Source: Clostridia bacterium (GTDB lineage Bacteria > Bacillota > Clostridia > Christensenellales > Borkfalkiaceae). From it: a DNA stretch of 64,000 nucleotides. Numbering within the stretch: position 1 is the stretch's first letter; each line of letters starts with the position of its first letter. Made by a program: the position numbers and the translations under genes. Positions 16,532-25,992 of this stretch are shown here, one piece after another. The DNA lies in the NCBI GenBank assembly GCA_017507045.1, contig JAFWBP010000012.1:62001-126000 (forward strand). The letters run 5' to 3'. Under the pieces are notes generated by a model, which ran no database searches, was not told the DNA's origin, and was given only the letters and a program-made list of their open reading frames with translations.

Positions 16532-16560
16532 AGCATACCATATTTTTTGGGCAATGTCAA
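16532..16560 (-). promoter_or_regulatory. promoter of rpsO
   Basis: Minus strand: TTGACA (16560-16555), 17-bp spacer, TATGCT (16537-16532). The predicted leader is about 85 nt. Confidence 0.8.
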
Positions 16561-16599
16561 AGGTTTTTATAGCTGAATACTATTCGAAAATGAAAAAGT

Positions 16600-17979
16600 T
16601 TACGAAAAAAGCTCGTTCTTCTCTTCTATAATTTTATCCACTTTTTCAAGATAGGTGGGAATATCCTTGGGCGAGGCGAGGCGTTCGATTCGCCCCTCCT
16701 TTAAGATCACGCGCTTGGAGATGGCGTTGGAGCCAACTGCAAGATTATCTGCCGTTTCTTCCATAACGTCTACGTTATAAACGCATGCCTTACCCGGCTT
16801 CGCCCAACCAACGTTCTCGTGTGCCCCCGCCATGTATTTCTGGCGGTAGAGATAGTACGGCTCGTAGCCTGCACCGGTTAATTTTTCACGCGAGTAAGCG
16901 ATCATTTCAGACATGCCCCCATCGGAAAGGGCGTGCGAGCTCTCTTCTTTGAGCTTTGCGCCCTTTTTAAGGCATAGCGTATGCACCGTGATGTTGGCAG
17001 GATCAAGCGCGATCGCAGTATCTACGCTCACCTTAAACTCTTCAATGCTCTCACCCGTAAGCCCTGCGATGAGATCGCAATTGATATCGAATCCGTACGG
17101 CTTTGCCAGCTCAAATGCCTTTATAACGTCTTCCGCGGAGTGCCTTCTGCCGATTGCCGCTAGCGTGCGGTTTGAAAAGCTTTGCGCGTTGATGCAGATA
17201 CGGGTTACCCCGTATTTTTTGCAAAGATCGAGCTTTTCCTTCGTGAAAACATCTGGCCGACCTGCCTCCACGGTGTATTCGCAGCCCACTTCTTTCAAGG
17301 GCGCAATCGCTTTTAAAACGCGCTCAAGCTCTTCCGGCTCCAAAACGAAGGGGGTCCCCCCACCGATATATACGGAGCGAAGGTTCTTAATGAGCGGCTT
17401 TGCCGCGGCAAGCTCGCGCTCAAGCGCAGAAAGGTAAGCCGGCATGAATTGCCGCGTTTTTTCTATGGGCGCGGTGATGAACGAACAGTACACGCATTTC
17501 GTGGGACAGAAGGGCAGCGAAACGAAAAGATCACAATTCCCTTCCCTCTTTTCGTAAATTTCCTTTTGACCTTCGATGACGCGCGCAACGAGCCGAGTGT
17601 TCTCTTCAAAAACCTGCATTTGTTCGAATAGAGGACGGAAGTCGGCACCATGTCCGAGTTCAATGTATGCAAGACGGGTAGGGCGTATCCCCGTGAGCGC
17701 GCCCCACGGCAATTTTCTTTCAAACATTTTGGAAAGCATGCGGTAAAGTGCAAGCTTTGCGTACCGCTTGATAAGGCTCTTTTCCGGCACATGCAAATAA
17801 TCACCTGCCGGCGCAAAATCATCGAAAACCAGCTCACTTGCGCCAAAGCGGAAGCGGTTTCGAAACATTAAACCGATACTCTCGTATTCGTGCTCGATTT
17901 CCAGATCCTCTGCCTCGGGAAAGAGGCGGATAACATCCATGAGCTCCGGATCAAGCCAAGGAATTTTCGATGTAACCAT
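16600..17979 (-). CDS. hemZ: radical SAM coproporphyrinogen dehydrogenase-like protein HemZ
   Basis: Oxygen-independent coproporphyrinogen III oxidase family member, 459 residues. An N-terminal ~150-residue domain typical of HemZ (WGALTGIRPTRLAY) precedes the radical SAM core with the 4Fe-4S motif CPTKCVYCSF (CxxxCxxC), the SAM-binding YIGGGTPF and the INAQSFSNRTLAAIGRRHS block. HemN_C-like sequence follows (YYLYRQKYMAGAHENVGWAKPG). No other heme genes are nearby, so the physiological substrate is uncertain. The start has AAGGAG upstream. Confidence 0.9.
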   Translation of the reverse strand: MVTSKIPWLDPELMDVIRLFPEAEDLEIEHEYESIGLMFRNRFRFGASELVFDDFAPAGDYLHVPEKSLIKRYAKLALYRMLSKMFERKLPWGALTGIRPTRLAYIELGHGADFRPLFEQMQVFEENTRLVARVIEGQKEIYEKREGNCDLFVSLPFCPTKCVYCSFITAPIEKTRQFMPAYLSALERELAAAKPLIKNLRSVYIGGGTPFVLEPEELERVLKAIAPLKEVGCEYTVEAGRPDVFTKEKLDLCKKYGVTRICINAQSFSNRTLAAIGRRHSAEDVIKAFELAKPYGFDINCDLIAGLTGESIEEFKVSVDTAIALDPANITVHTLCLKKGAKLKEESSHALSDGGMSEMIAYSREKLTGAGYEPYYLYRQKYMAGAHENVGWAKPGKACVYNVDVMEETADNLAVGSNAISKRVILKEGRIERLASPKDIPTYLEKVDKIIEEKNELFS

Positions 17980-17992
17980 AATGAACTCCTTA

Positions 17993-18628
17993 TTAAAGGG
18001 ATTCTTTCAACCGGCGCCGTTCCCTTTCCAGCGTTGTGGAAGCGCCGTGTCCGGGATAAACGGTATAGTTGCCCTTTAAAGCGATGAGCCGTTGCAGACT
18101 TTCGCGCAAGGCGCCTTCACTGCCCGTGGGAAGATCCGTTCTGCCAACATCGCCGGCAAAAAGCGTATCTCCGGTGAAGAGGCTCCCCTCCTCTTCGCAA
18201 AACGAGGAGCCCTTTTTGTTTCGTAATACGTAGCAACAGCCACCTGCCGTGTGACCGGGGGTACCCATGACCGAAAGAGGGATGCCGCAAAGCTCCAAAA
18301 CGTCACCGTTATTCAAGGTGAAATCAATATCGAAAGGCGGCACAAAAGCGCCGAATTTCCACCCCATGTTACTCTCGCCAAGGGCGAGCGCCTTCTCGAT
18401 CTCCATGCAACCGATCTTCGCTCCGGCTTTCTGCAACGCCGCACAGCCGCCGATATGATCGAAATGGCCGTGCGTTAAGAGCACGTATTTTACGGCAAAA
18501 CCCCGCCTTGCCGCCTCCTTGAGAATGCGCGGTTGGGCAGGGTCGATCGCGACGGCATTTTTGCCGTCCTCTGATAAAAGATAGCAGTTCGAGGCGAACC
18601 CGATGGGTGCAATCGTAATAATTTGCAT
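17993..18628 (-). CDS. metallo-beta-lactamase-fold hydrolase, glyoxalase-II-like (YqgX type)
   Basis: Zinc hydrolase of 211 residues. The metal motif THGHFDHIGG is intact, followed by GTPGHTAGGCCYVL (third histidine), FTGDTLFAGDVGRTDLP (bridging Asp) and VYPGHG (last His), all in the expected order. It is shorter than true glyoxalase II and lacks its C-terminal substrate-binding domain, so this is the generic YcbL/YqgX type with an unknown thioester or persulfide substrate. It lies between relA and hemZ on the same strand. No clear Shine-Dalgarno is seen before the ATG. Confidence 0.9.
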   Translation of the reverse strand: MQIITIAPIGFASNCYLLSEDGKNAVAIDPAQPRILKEAARRGFAVKYVLLTHGHFDHIGGCAALQKAGAKIGCMEIEKALALGESNMGWKFGAFVPPFDIDFTLNNGDVLELCGIPLSVMGTPGHTAGGCCYVLRNKKGSSFCEEEGSLFTGDTLFAGDVGRTDLPTGSEGALRESLQRLIALKGNYTVYPGHGASTTLERERRRLKESL

Positions 18629-18703
18629 ATAATTTCAAGGTGGCTTTCGATGGCTTTCGAACGCGCACGGGCGAACGAATCACCCTTACGAAAGCGGCTT
18701 CGA

Positions 18704-20833
18704 TTAATTGCTCATTCTTCTTACATCGAAAATTTTGGAATGCGAGCGAATTTTGCTGATAAGCACTTCCATATCCTGTTTGTTTAGGAGGCTCACTGTA
18801 ACTTCAACAACAGCGTCGCCGTTCTTATCGTAACGGCCGTTGATGGAGGAGATCGTGAGCTTCATCTCGTTGATGCTCTGCGAAATTGCAGAAAGTGCGG
18901 CGCCTTGCTCCTCTGCGCTAACGATAAGCGCTGCCTTGAAGCGCGCTTCGCCCTGCTTTACCCGCCATTCGGCGGGTTGCAGACGTTCCGCTTCCACGTT
19001 TTTCATGTTTGGACAATCACGGCGGTGAATGACGAGCCCTCTGCCCCGCGAAACGAAGCCCACGATATCGTCGCCCGGAACAGGAGAACAGCAGCCTGCA
19101 AAGGAGACGAGCAGCCCGGACATGCCCTTGATCGTAACCGAGCCCTTCGCATTTTTCTCCTTGAAGGGGCGGATCTCAATGGCTTGCGGCACCTCCTTGC
19201 GGAAGTAATCAACGAGTTTGAAAAATACCTGCGTAGCGGAGACAGAGCCGTAGCCGATTGCGGCAAACATCTCTTCTTGCGTATCGAAAGCAAAGCGATC
19301 GGAAACCTTTTTAAAACTTTCCGGCGTTAGGATATCGGAGAGCTGGTAACCCTTTTTACGGGTAACGTCATCGAGCATGATCTTGCCCGTGCGAACGTTT
19401 TCCTCCTTCATATCCTTCTTGAAAAAGTTCTTAATCTTCGCCTTTGCGGAGGAGGATTTAATAAATTTCAGCCAATCGCGGGAAGGCCCCTTGCTCGTGG
19501 GAGAAGTGATGATCTCAACAACATCGCCAAGCTCAAGCGCGGTGTTGAGCGGAACGATCTTTCCGTTCACTTTTGCGCCCACGCAGCGATTACCTACCTC
19601 GGAGTGGATGGCGTAAGCGAAATCGACGGTAGTGGCACCTTTGGGGAGGGAAATTACCTTGCTTTGCGGTGTGAATACGAGAAGCTCGTTGCTGTAAAGC
19701 TCCGCCTTCACCGTATCGAGAAATTCGCGCGAATCGCGGAAGCCGCCTTGAATATCCATCATTTCGCGAATCCAGGATATGCGCTGATCGAGCGTGGATT
19801 CTTCCTCGCGGCTTTCTTTGTACTTCCAGTGCGCCGCGATACCGTACTCCGCCGTGCGGTGCATTTCTTCCGTTCGAATTTGAATTTCAAAAGGTTGCCC
19901 GAAAGTGGTAACGACGGTGGTGTGCAACGATTGATAGAGGTTGGGCTTGGGGGTTGCGATATAATCCTTTATTCTGCCCGGCACAGGCTTCCACTTCTTG
20001 TGAATCTTTCCGAATACCTCGTAGCACTCATCCACCGTACCCACGATCACGCGCACCGCCGTAAGATCGTAGATCTGTTCAAGCGTTTTATTCTTCGCGC
20101 GCATCTTTTTATAGATAGAGTAGAAGTGCTTGGGTCGCCCAAATACTTCGCCTCGAATGGCGGATTCGGTGAGGATCTCGTTGATCTCCTCCACAACGAA
20201 ATCAACGAAGCGGTTGCGCTCTTCAAGTTTTTGATGAATGTTCTCAACGAGAAATTCAAAGGCGGAAGGATCGATATACTTGAGGCAGAGATCCTCAAGC
20301 TCACACTTGATCTGGCTGATACCAAGCCGCCCGGCAATTGGTGCATAGATATCGAGCGTTTCTTTTGCCATCTTCTGCTGGCGCCCCGAGGAAAGGAAGT
20401 TGAGGGAGCGCATATTGTGAAGCCGATCGGCAAGCTTGATGATGATAACGCGGATATCCTTCGCCATCGCAATGAAGATTTTGCGGAAGTTCTCCGCTTC
20501 CTCCTCTTCTTGCGATTTAAATACGATTTTATCAAGTTTCGTGACGCCTGCAACGAGCGTGAGCACACCCTCGCCGAATTCCTTGCGTATATCTGCCTCC
20601 GTGGCAGTTGTATCCTCAATGACGTCATGCAAAAGTGCCGCGGCGATTGTTTCCGCGTCTAACCCAAGCTCTACGAGGATCTCTGCAACGGCGCACGGGT
20701 GAATGAAGTACGGCTCGCCCGATGCGCGCTTTTGATTGCGGTGCGCGCATTCTGCATAATCGTACGCGTGGAGAAGCATATCGCGCTCCTCACCCGTGTA
20801 GTATTCATAAATTTTCATGAGAATGGCTTCCAC
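18704..20833 (-). CDS. relA: bifunctional (p)ppGpp synthetase/hydrolase, RelA/SpoT family
   Basis: Stringent-response enzyme of 709 residues. Domains: HD hydrolase (YFIHPCAVAEIL, ALLHDVIEDT with HDxxED), synthetase (KHFYSIYKKMRAKNKTLEQIYDLTAVRVIV, QSLHTTVV, EIQIRTEEMHRTAEYGIAAHWKYK), TGS (VFTPQSKVISLPKGATTVDFAYAIH), conserved-cysteine domain (SFAGCCSPVPGDDIVGFVSRGRGLVIHRRDCPN) and a C-terminal ACT domain. Both hydrolase and synthetase motifs look intact. The start is the GTG at 20833, 1 nt after the recJ stop, because AAGGAGAG lies just upstream; the in-frame ATG at 20818 is too far from it. Confidence 0.96.
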   Translation of the reverse strand: MEAILMKIYEYYTGEERDMLLHAYDYAECAHRNQKRASGEPYFIHPCAVAEILVELGLDAETIAAALLHDVIEDTTATEADIRKEFGEGVLTLVAGVTKLDKIVFKSQEEEEAENFRKIFIAMAKDIRVIIIKLADRLHNMRSLNFLSSGRQQKMAKETLDIYAPIAGRLGISQIKCELEDLCLKYIDPSAFEFLVENIHQKLEERNRFVDFVVEEINEILTESAIRGEVFGRPKHFYSIYKKMRAKNKTLEQIYDLTAVRVIVGTVDECYEVFGKIHKKWKPVPGRIKDYIATPKPNLYQSLHTTVVTTFGQPFEIQIRTEEMHRTAEYGIAAHWKYKESREEESTLDQRISWIREMMDIQGGFRDSREFLDTVKAELYSNELLVFTPQSKVISLPKGATTVDFAYAIHSEVGNRCVGAKVNGKIVPLNTALELGDVVEIITSPTSKGPSRDWLKFIKSSSAKAKIKNFFKKDMKEENVRTGKIMLDDVTRKKGYQLSDILTPESFKKVSDRFAFDTQEEMFAAIGYGSVSATQVFFKLVDYFRKEVPQAIEIRPFKEKNAKGSVTIKGMSGLLVSFAGCCSPVPGDDIVGFVSRGRGLVIHRRDCPNMKNVEAERLQPAEWRVKQGEARFKAALIVSAEEQGAALSAISQSINEMKLTISSINGRYDKNGDAVVEVTVSLLNKQDMEVLISKIRSHSKIFDVRRMSN

Positions 20834-23143
20834 TTATCCTCTCTCCTTTATGCGGGAAACCGTATTATAAATGACGGAATTGGAAAGCTCCGTCTTCTTT
20901 CCGCGAACGATTTTCAGCCTGCCCTCAGCAAGTGTGATAAGCCCCAGCTCTTCAAATACTGCGAGAGCGAACACCACCTGTTCCAAAGAATATTCACAAA
21001 GCGCGAGCACGCGCGCCGCATCGGCATAGCTTGAACCTGTTTCCACTCCATCGTAGCGGCGAAGGGCAGCAAAGATGGAAAGAAGCGTCTCTCTCGAGCA
21101 ATCGATGCGTTGAATGGCACCCATGTCTGCATAAGAGGCGTTTGCAATCAGCCTTGCAGAGCCGGTTACGGGGCGTAGATCGGGGCTATCCAAAAGGATG
21201 ACTTCGCGGAACGCGCTGAGATCGCAATCGCCTGCAGGCGCATATACAACGGTGTTGGCACAGCTTCCGGATGAGGGGCGGAATACATCCACGCCCACCC
21301 CTGCAAGAGCAGGGAAGCGCGTGAGCGAGGAGCGCTCTGCTACTACAGCGCACAGTCCGTAGGCGCATTCCTTGATGCGCGCCCCAATCAATTCATTGAG
21401 CTCAGCTTCCTCCATTCGCTCCGCTTCCGCGTGCGCAACCGCTGCGAGGCGCAATCTGTTTTCAAGTGCATCGAGCTCTATATCGGTTCCGCTCGCGCCA
21501 TCGTAAAGCACGTTGCGAACAAACCCCTTTACGTATTCCTTGCCACGGAAATGCGATACATTGTATTCAAAAATCAGCTGTTTTTTGAGATCGCTACGCA
21601 GAATACCAAGATCCTTGGCACCGCCGAAATATACAAATTCAAATCCCCCCAGCTCGAGGGAAAGGTGCGGCGAACCGGGCTTTAAGGGTGAGGCGTTCAC
21701 GGCACCTGCCTCCACGAAAAAGAGCGGACGGCGGTTGCCCATGCCACAGGGCTCGAGTAGCGCAACTTCGCGCGCCACCCTGCGAAAATCCTCCGTGCCT
21801 TCACCCACCACGTATACGGTAGGAACGAAGTCCTCTCGTACATGGTTGGCACCAATGTACTCATTAAGCGCCTTTTTCAGCGATTCGAAATGCTCCTCTG
21901 AAACGCTGGCACCTGCTGCTTGCGCGTGGCCGCCAAACTCGGTAATATATTGTGAACAGCTCTTGAGCGCTTCAAATATGTTAATATTTTCAATACTTCT
22001 GGCACTTCCCTTTAAGGTGCCTCCGCGGCGAACGAAAAGTAGCGTAGGGCGAGAAAATTCCTCTGCGATGCGTGCCGCAACGATACCGACAAAGCCTGCA
22101 TTCCAATTCTCTCCGGCGAGCACGACTACGTTGCCATACGCCCCCTCTGCCGCAATATTGGCACACGCTTGGGCGTAGAGCTCATCGCAACACTTTTGAC
22201 GTTCTAAATTGTATGCATTGAGCTTTACTGCGAGATCGTAGATTTCCCTTTCATCCTCACTTGTGAAAAGGCGAAGTGCTGCCTTGGCATCCCCCATTCT
22301 GCCAGCGGCGTTCACGCGGGGCGCAACGGTGAAAGCAAGCGTTTGCGCCGTGATCTCACTGCTCTTTCCGATGAGGGACGCAAAGCAGGGACGGGGAGAT
22401 CTTTCAATGCGCCTAAGCCCTTCTGCAACAATATCGCGGTTCTCACCGAGGAGCGGCACGCTATCTGCCACGGTAGAGAGCGCGGCAAAATCCACAAGAT
22501 CGTTCGCGCGTTTTCCGATAAGAGCCTGCGCGAGCTTGAACGCCACTCCTGCGCCGCAAAGATTATCGTAAGGGTAATCATCCTTCAGCTTGGGATTGAT
22601 AACGATGCAATCAGGAAGCTCTTCGGGTAACTCGTGGTGATCGGTGACGATAACGTACGCCCCCAGCGATTGGATATATTCCACCTCACGCTTATTGGAA
22701 ATTCCGCAATCTACGGTGATGATAAGATCGGGCAGAAATTCATCGAAGATTCCATCGATTACAGACATGGATAGCCCGTATCCATCCGTCCGCTCCGGAA
22801 CGAAGAGATAGGGCTCGATGCCGAACATGGCGAGCGCGCGCGAAAGTACTGCGCAGGCGCCAATGCCATCCGCATCGTAATCTCCGAACACGGCAACCCG
22901 CCACGATTCCTCGCGTGCAGTTTCGATGAGCGCAACCGCCTCTCGCATACCTGACATCAAAAAGGGCGAGAGATAGTTCTTCTCGGATGGATGCAAAAAT
23001 GCATGCGCTTTTTGGGGCGTATCCACGCCGCGCGCAACAAGGATGCTTGCCGTCGTTTCCGTGAGATCAAGCTCACGGGCGAGCGCGCGCACCGTATGAA
23101 GTTGTTCGGGCGAAAATTCAAATTCGCGTACGAGTTTCTTCAT
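20834..23143 (-). CDS. recJ: single-stranded-DNA-specific exonuclease RecJ
   Basis: 5'-3' ssDNA exonuclease used in recombination and repair, 769 residues. The DHH-family motifs are present in order: AVFGDYDADGIGACAVL (DxD), the second Asp in TVDCGISN, VIVTDHHELPEELPD (DHH) and VAPRVNAAGRMGDA, then DHHA1 with FGGHAQAAGASV. The C-terminal ~200 residues are the extra OB-like and winged domains of Gram-positive RecJ. recJ-relA order is conserved in Bacillota. The start codon has no strong Shine-Dalgarno, and the secDF terminator lies directly upstream. Confidence 0.95.
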   Translation of the reverse strand: MKKLVREFEFSPEQLHTVRALARELDLTETTASILVARGVDTPQKAHAFLHPSEKNYLSPFLMSGMREAVALIETAREESWRVAVFGDYDADGIGACAVLSRALAMFGIEPYLFVPERTDGYGLSMSVIDGIFDEFLPDLIITVDCGISNKREVEYIQSLGAYVIVTDHHELPEELPDCIVINPKLKDDYPYDNLCGAGVAFKLAQALIGKRANDLVDFAALSTVADSVPLLGENRDIVAEGLRRIERSPRPCFASLIGKSSEITAQTLAFTVAPRVNAAGRMGDAKAALRLFTSEDEREIYDLAVKLNAYNLERQKCCDELYAQACANIAAEGAYGNVVVLAGENWNAGFVGIVAARIAEEFSRPTLLFVRRGGTLKGSARSIENINIFEALKSCSQYITEFGGHAQAAGASVSEEHFESLKKALNEYIGANHVREDFVPTVYVVGEGTEDFRRVAREVALLEPCGMGNRRPLFFVEAGAVNASPLKPGSPHLSLELGGFEFVYFGGAKDLGILRSDLKKQLIFEYNVSHFRGKEYVKGFVRNVLYDGASGTDIELDALENRLRLAAVAHAEAERMEEAELNELIGARIKECAYGLCAVVAERSSLTRFPALAGVGVDVFRPSSGSCANTVVYAPAGDCDLSAFREVILLDSPDLRPVTGSARLIANASYADMGAIQRIDCSRETLLSIFAALRRYDGVETGSSYADAARVLALCEYSLEQVVFALAVFEELGLITLAEGRLKIVRGKKTELSNSVIYNTVSRIKERG

Positions 23144-23155
23144 GATCCGTTTTGA

Positions 23156-23185
23156 TTAAAAAAGGCGGGGCGATCAAGCCCCGCC
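23156..23185 (-). terminator. terminator after secF
   Basis: Minus strand: GGCGGGGC and GCCCCGCC pair around TTGATC and are followed by TTTTTTAAT. It separates the secDF transcript from recJ. Confidence 0.9.
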
Positions 23186-23205
23186 GTATGCATCCAGTTT
23201 AGCGG

Positions 23206-24225
23206 TTACTCCGCATCGGTGGCATCAGCCTTTTTCTTTCCAACGTACACTGCCTTTTTTTGCGCGCGCTTCTTATCAAAAGCAGCGCGAACGGGAACTA
23301 AAATTTCAGGCCCGATGAAGAGCGTGGAATAGAGTGGAACAGCAACCGAGAGCAACATGGGAAGCACGAGTAGCGCAACCTCGGCCGCACCGAAGAGCGT
23401 GATTCCGCCAAGTACAAGAATGACACCTGCGAAGATGGCAGCCAACGTAATAAGCGCCTTTTTGGAAGCTTGCACTGTATTTTTGATCGTCTCTCCGCTC
23501 GGAACGGAAGCTGCCTCGGGAGCTTTAAGATTTTCGCGGATCTTGTTGCTCAAAACGAGCCACAGGAGTACGGAAAGGAAAGCCGCAGCAGCCGCATACA
23601 AAACGGGAGCATATGTGAACACGGGGAAGCGAACGAGCGCAAGAATTGCAACAGTAAAGAGTGCATCGTGGATGCAGCAGGCAAGGCCTGCAACCGCACA
23701 GCTCACACCGTAACGAATGCCTACGTAGGCGAGTGTAACGATAGCAGCAACTGCAATTGCGATTGCACCGCGCCAAGCGTAATCATAGAAGCGCTCGCTC
23801 TCAAGCGTGTGCCAGCTCGCGCTGACGATGGCATCCGCATAGGCGGACCCTGCCTTCGTGAGCTCGCTGTTCACTGCCTGCACAGCCTTTTCAAGGTTTT
23901 CCGTTTTTGCGGAATTGAAGGTGTAGATGAGTGATTTATCCGTCGTCTCCGAGAAGGAGGAGTTATCGATGGAAACGAGCACTTCCTTTTTGGAGTAATT
24001 CAATCCGTTTGCATCGAAGACGTTTTCGCAAAGATCCTGCAAAGCCTCTTCCTTTTCATTGAGCTCAATCACTACGTCGTAATTCACTTCAAAGGTATAG
24101 TGTTGCGGACGATCGGGGGCAATGTTGAACCCCCAGATGGCGTATACAACGATACCAAGCACGATTACCGCGCCGGAAATCGCGAGAAGAATGGAAAACA
24201 GCTTATTCAAAATCAGCTTATTCAT
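23206..24225 (-). CDS. secF: protein translocase subunit SecF (divergent)
   Basis: RND-type accessory subunit of the Sec translocon, 339 residues. One N-terminal helix (about 10-32), an extracytoplasmic domain, then five helices. Family landmarks are YVGIRYGVSCAVAGLACCIHDALFTVAILAL (SecF-like HDxxFT region) and LSNKIRENLKAP, corresponding to the usual VVFDRIREN. The match is real but weak. The start at 24225 has GGAGGC upstream and overlaps the secD stop by 8 bp; a start 17 codons earlier is less likely. The C-terminus is Lys-rich. Confidence 0.82.
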   Translation of the reverse strand: MNKLILNKLFSILLAISGAVIVLGIVVYAIWGFNIAPDRPQHYTFEVNYDVVIELNEKEEALQDLCENVFDANGLNYSKKEVLVSIDNSSFSETTDKSLIYTFNSAKTENLEKAVQAVNSELTKAGSAYADAIVSASWHTLESERFYDYAWRGAIAIAVAAIVTLAYVGIRYGVSCAVAGLACCIHDALFTVAILALVRFPVFTYAPVLYAAAAAFLSVLLWLVLSNKIRENLKAPEAASVPSGETIKNTVQASKKALITLAAIFAGVILVLGGITLFGAAEVALLVLPMLLSVAVPLYSTLFIGPEILVPVRAAFDKKRAQKKAVYVGKKKADATDAE

Positions 24226-25774
24226 CGACTTGTGCCTCCCTCTTGAAGTTGCAGAACTTACCCTCGTCCTTTGCAAATACCATGAACGCTGCCCAATGGA
24301 AGCGGTTCACCGCAAGGGTGCAAAGCCCGGAAAGCAACACGCCGATAAGGAGCGTGAATGCAAACACGCTGAGCTCCGTGAGCGAAATTGCGAACATGAT
24401 CGCCGAAAGGAGCGCCAGGGCAATGTGAAGATCGAACAGCTGCCAGATGCAGCGCTTATAACCAGCTTTTACTGCCGAGGACATCGTTTTACCGAGTGCG
24501 TATTCTTTACGCACGTTCTCAAAGGTGACGATATTGGAAACGCAAAGGAGCGTACCTGCGATCACGATGGCTGCAAACGTTTCAATACCGATGTGCATAC
24601 CGCTAAGGCCCATCACCGCATAGGAAGCCCAAAGGAGCAGGATCATGGCGAGGATCCAAACGAGGAAGGTGTAGAGATGCGCAACGGCGAGTGCGCGATA
24701 GCGCATGATAAAGAACACCATCATGCCCACGAAGAGCACACCGAAGCCAACGTAGAGGAGCACGAGCGCAAGGTTGCCGAACGCCGCCTCTAAACGAACG
24801 GTTTCGCCAACGCTAAGCACAAGCTCGGAAGGCTCGCATTTGAGCGAGGATTCAATGGTGAGCGCAACGGCACGTGCCGTTTCCGCCGTGTAGCCGCCGC
24901 TGATAAAGAGCGTGGAAGTCTTAACCGGCTCCGTTACGGTGAGCGATACGATGGCTTCCTCCCCAATGTAGAAGAATAGCGTAACGGGGGCATCATCCAG
25001 AGCTGCCGTTGTCCATTCAGCGAGCTTTTCAGCTCCCTTGCTCGTGAAATCGAGCTGCACGTAAGCGGTGCCGTTTACGGTGAAGGAATCCGCGCTCTTG
25101 ATATAATCGCGGATCGTTTCACCATCGCCCAACAGCAATCTCGTTGCGGAGCCGGCATCGGAACCGGAGCCCATATCTACTTCGCCCATGTAGGAGAAAT
25201 AGTTGAGCATAACTGCCTGCGCGCCCGAATAGGTTGGCATGGTAACACGGAAGGTGAAATCGTCGCGTACGTCAAGGCGAACCCCTTCCATGTGAAGCCT
25301 TTCAAGGCGGTTCCTAAGAATCGCTTCTGCGTTCTCGAAGTCTTCAATGAAATCATCGGATACCTCGGTTCCATCCTTATCGCCGTAGACGATGGACTTT
25401 TCAAGATATACCGAGCCTTGCTGATCGTAGCGTGCTACGTAATCCTCAACGGCATCTTTGCGCTCCTTGTAATCGGGATCGTTTTGATCCGTCATTGCAA
25501 GAAGCTCATTAAGCTGTGCAAGGTTATCCGTGTATTCCTGCACGGAAATGACACCCTCGGGATAGTAGACGGACGAATAGCCGCCTCCTACGTAGTTCTC
25601 CCCATCAAAAAGCGTGCCGCCGAGGTTGGAATCCTTTTGCAGCGCGCTGATGATCGAGTTGAACGTGTACATCTGATCGTACCCATACGAGAACGAGACG
25701 GTGCTCATGAAGCACACCCCGAGAATGAGTATGGTGATCAAGACGAGCGCGATTGTGGATTTGAGTTTGCTCAT
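24218..25774 (-). CDS. secD: protein translocase subunit SecD (divergent)
   Basis: Partner of SecF, 518 residues. An N-terminal helix (about 8-28) is followed by a large outside domain containing SecD-type pieces (ILRNRLERLHMEGVRLDV, VNGTAYVQLDFTSKGAEKL, ISGGYTAETARAVALTIES) and five more helices. The conserved membrane motif usually reading GMxVDANVLIFERIKEE is here AGTLLCVSNIVTFENVRKEY, so the acidic residue linked to proton use is absent. AGGAGGAGG precedes the start. It has its own promoter, downstream of the SCIFF maturase gene. Calling it SecD rests on topology, partial motifs and the adjoining secF. Confidence 0.85.
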   Translation of the reverse strand: MSKLKSTIALVLITILILGVCFMSTVSFSYGYDQMYTFNSIISALQKDSNLGGTLFDGENYVGGGYSSVYYPEGVISVQEYTDNLAQLNELLAMTDQNDPDYKERKDAVEDYVARYDQQGSVYLEKSIVYGDKDGTEVSDDFIEDFENAEAILRNRLERLHMEGVRLDVRDDFTFRVTMPTYSGAQAVMLNYFSYMGEVDMGSGSDAGSATRLLLGDGETIRDYIKSADSFTVNGTAYVQLDFTSKGAEKLAEWTTAALDDAPVTLFFYIGEEAIVSLTVTEPVKTSTLFISGGYTAETARAVALTIESSLKCEPSELVLSVGETVRLEAAFGNLALVLLYVGFGVLFVGMMVFFIMRYRALAVAHLYTFLVWILAMILLLWASYAVMGLSGMHIGIETFAAIVIAGTLLCVSNIVTFENVRKEYALGKTMSSAVKAGYKRCIWQLFDLHIALALLSAIMFAISLTELSVFAFTLLIGVLLSGLCTLAVNRFHWAAFMVFAKDEGKFCNFKREAQVDE

Positions 25775-25922
25775 TGCCTCCTCCTAATAGTGCTGGCGTT
25801 CCTGCGCAAAAGCTTTTTGCTCGCAAAGAAAACCAACCGATCACAAACAGTATTTCCGTTCGAGCCCTCAATTTGAGGGTTCCGTTCAAGTATTCCGAAA
25901 ATGCGGAAAACTATCTTTCATA

Positions 25923-25951
25923 ATTATATAGGAAAAGCGGGCGTCCGTCAA
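25923..25951 (-). promoter_or_regulatory. promoter of secDF
   Basis: Minus strand: TTGACG (25951-25946), 17-bp spacer, TATAAT (25928-25923). The ~140-nt leader contains a stem CCCTCAA/TTGAGGG (25865-25879) flanked by repeated CCGTTC and a GCAAAAAGCTTTTGC palindrome. No named leader family is recognised. Confidence 0.75.
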
Positions 25952-25992
25952 GCCGAAACGCACCGCTGAAAACATTTTTCTTTGAATTTTCT

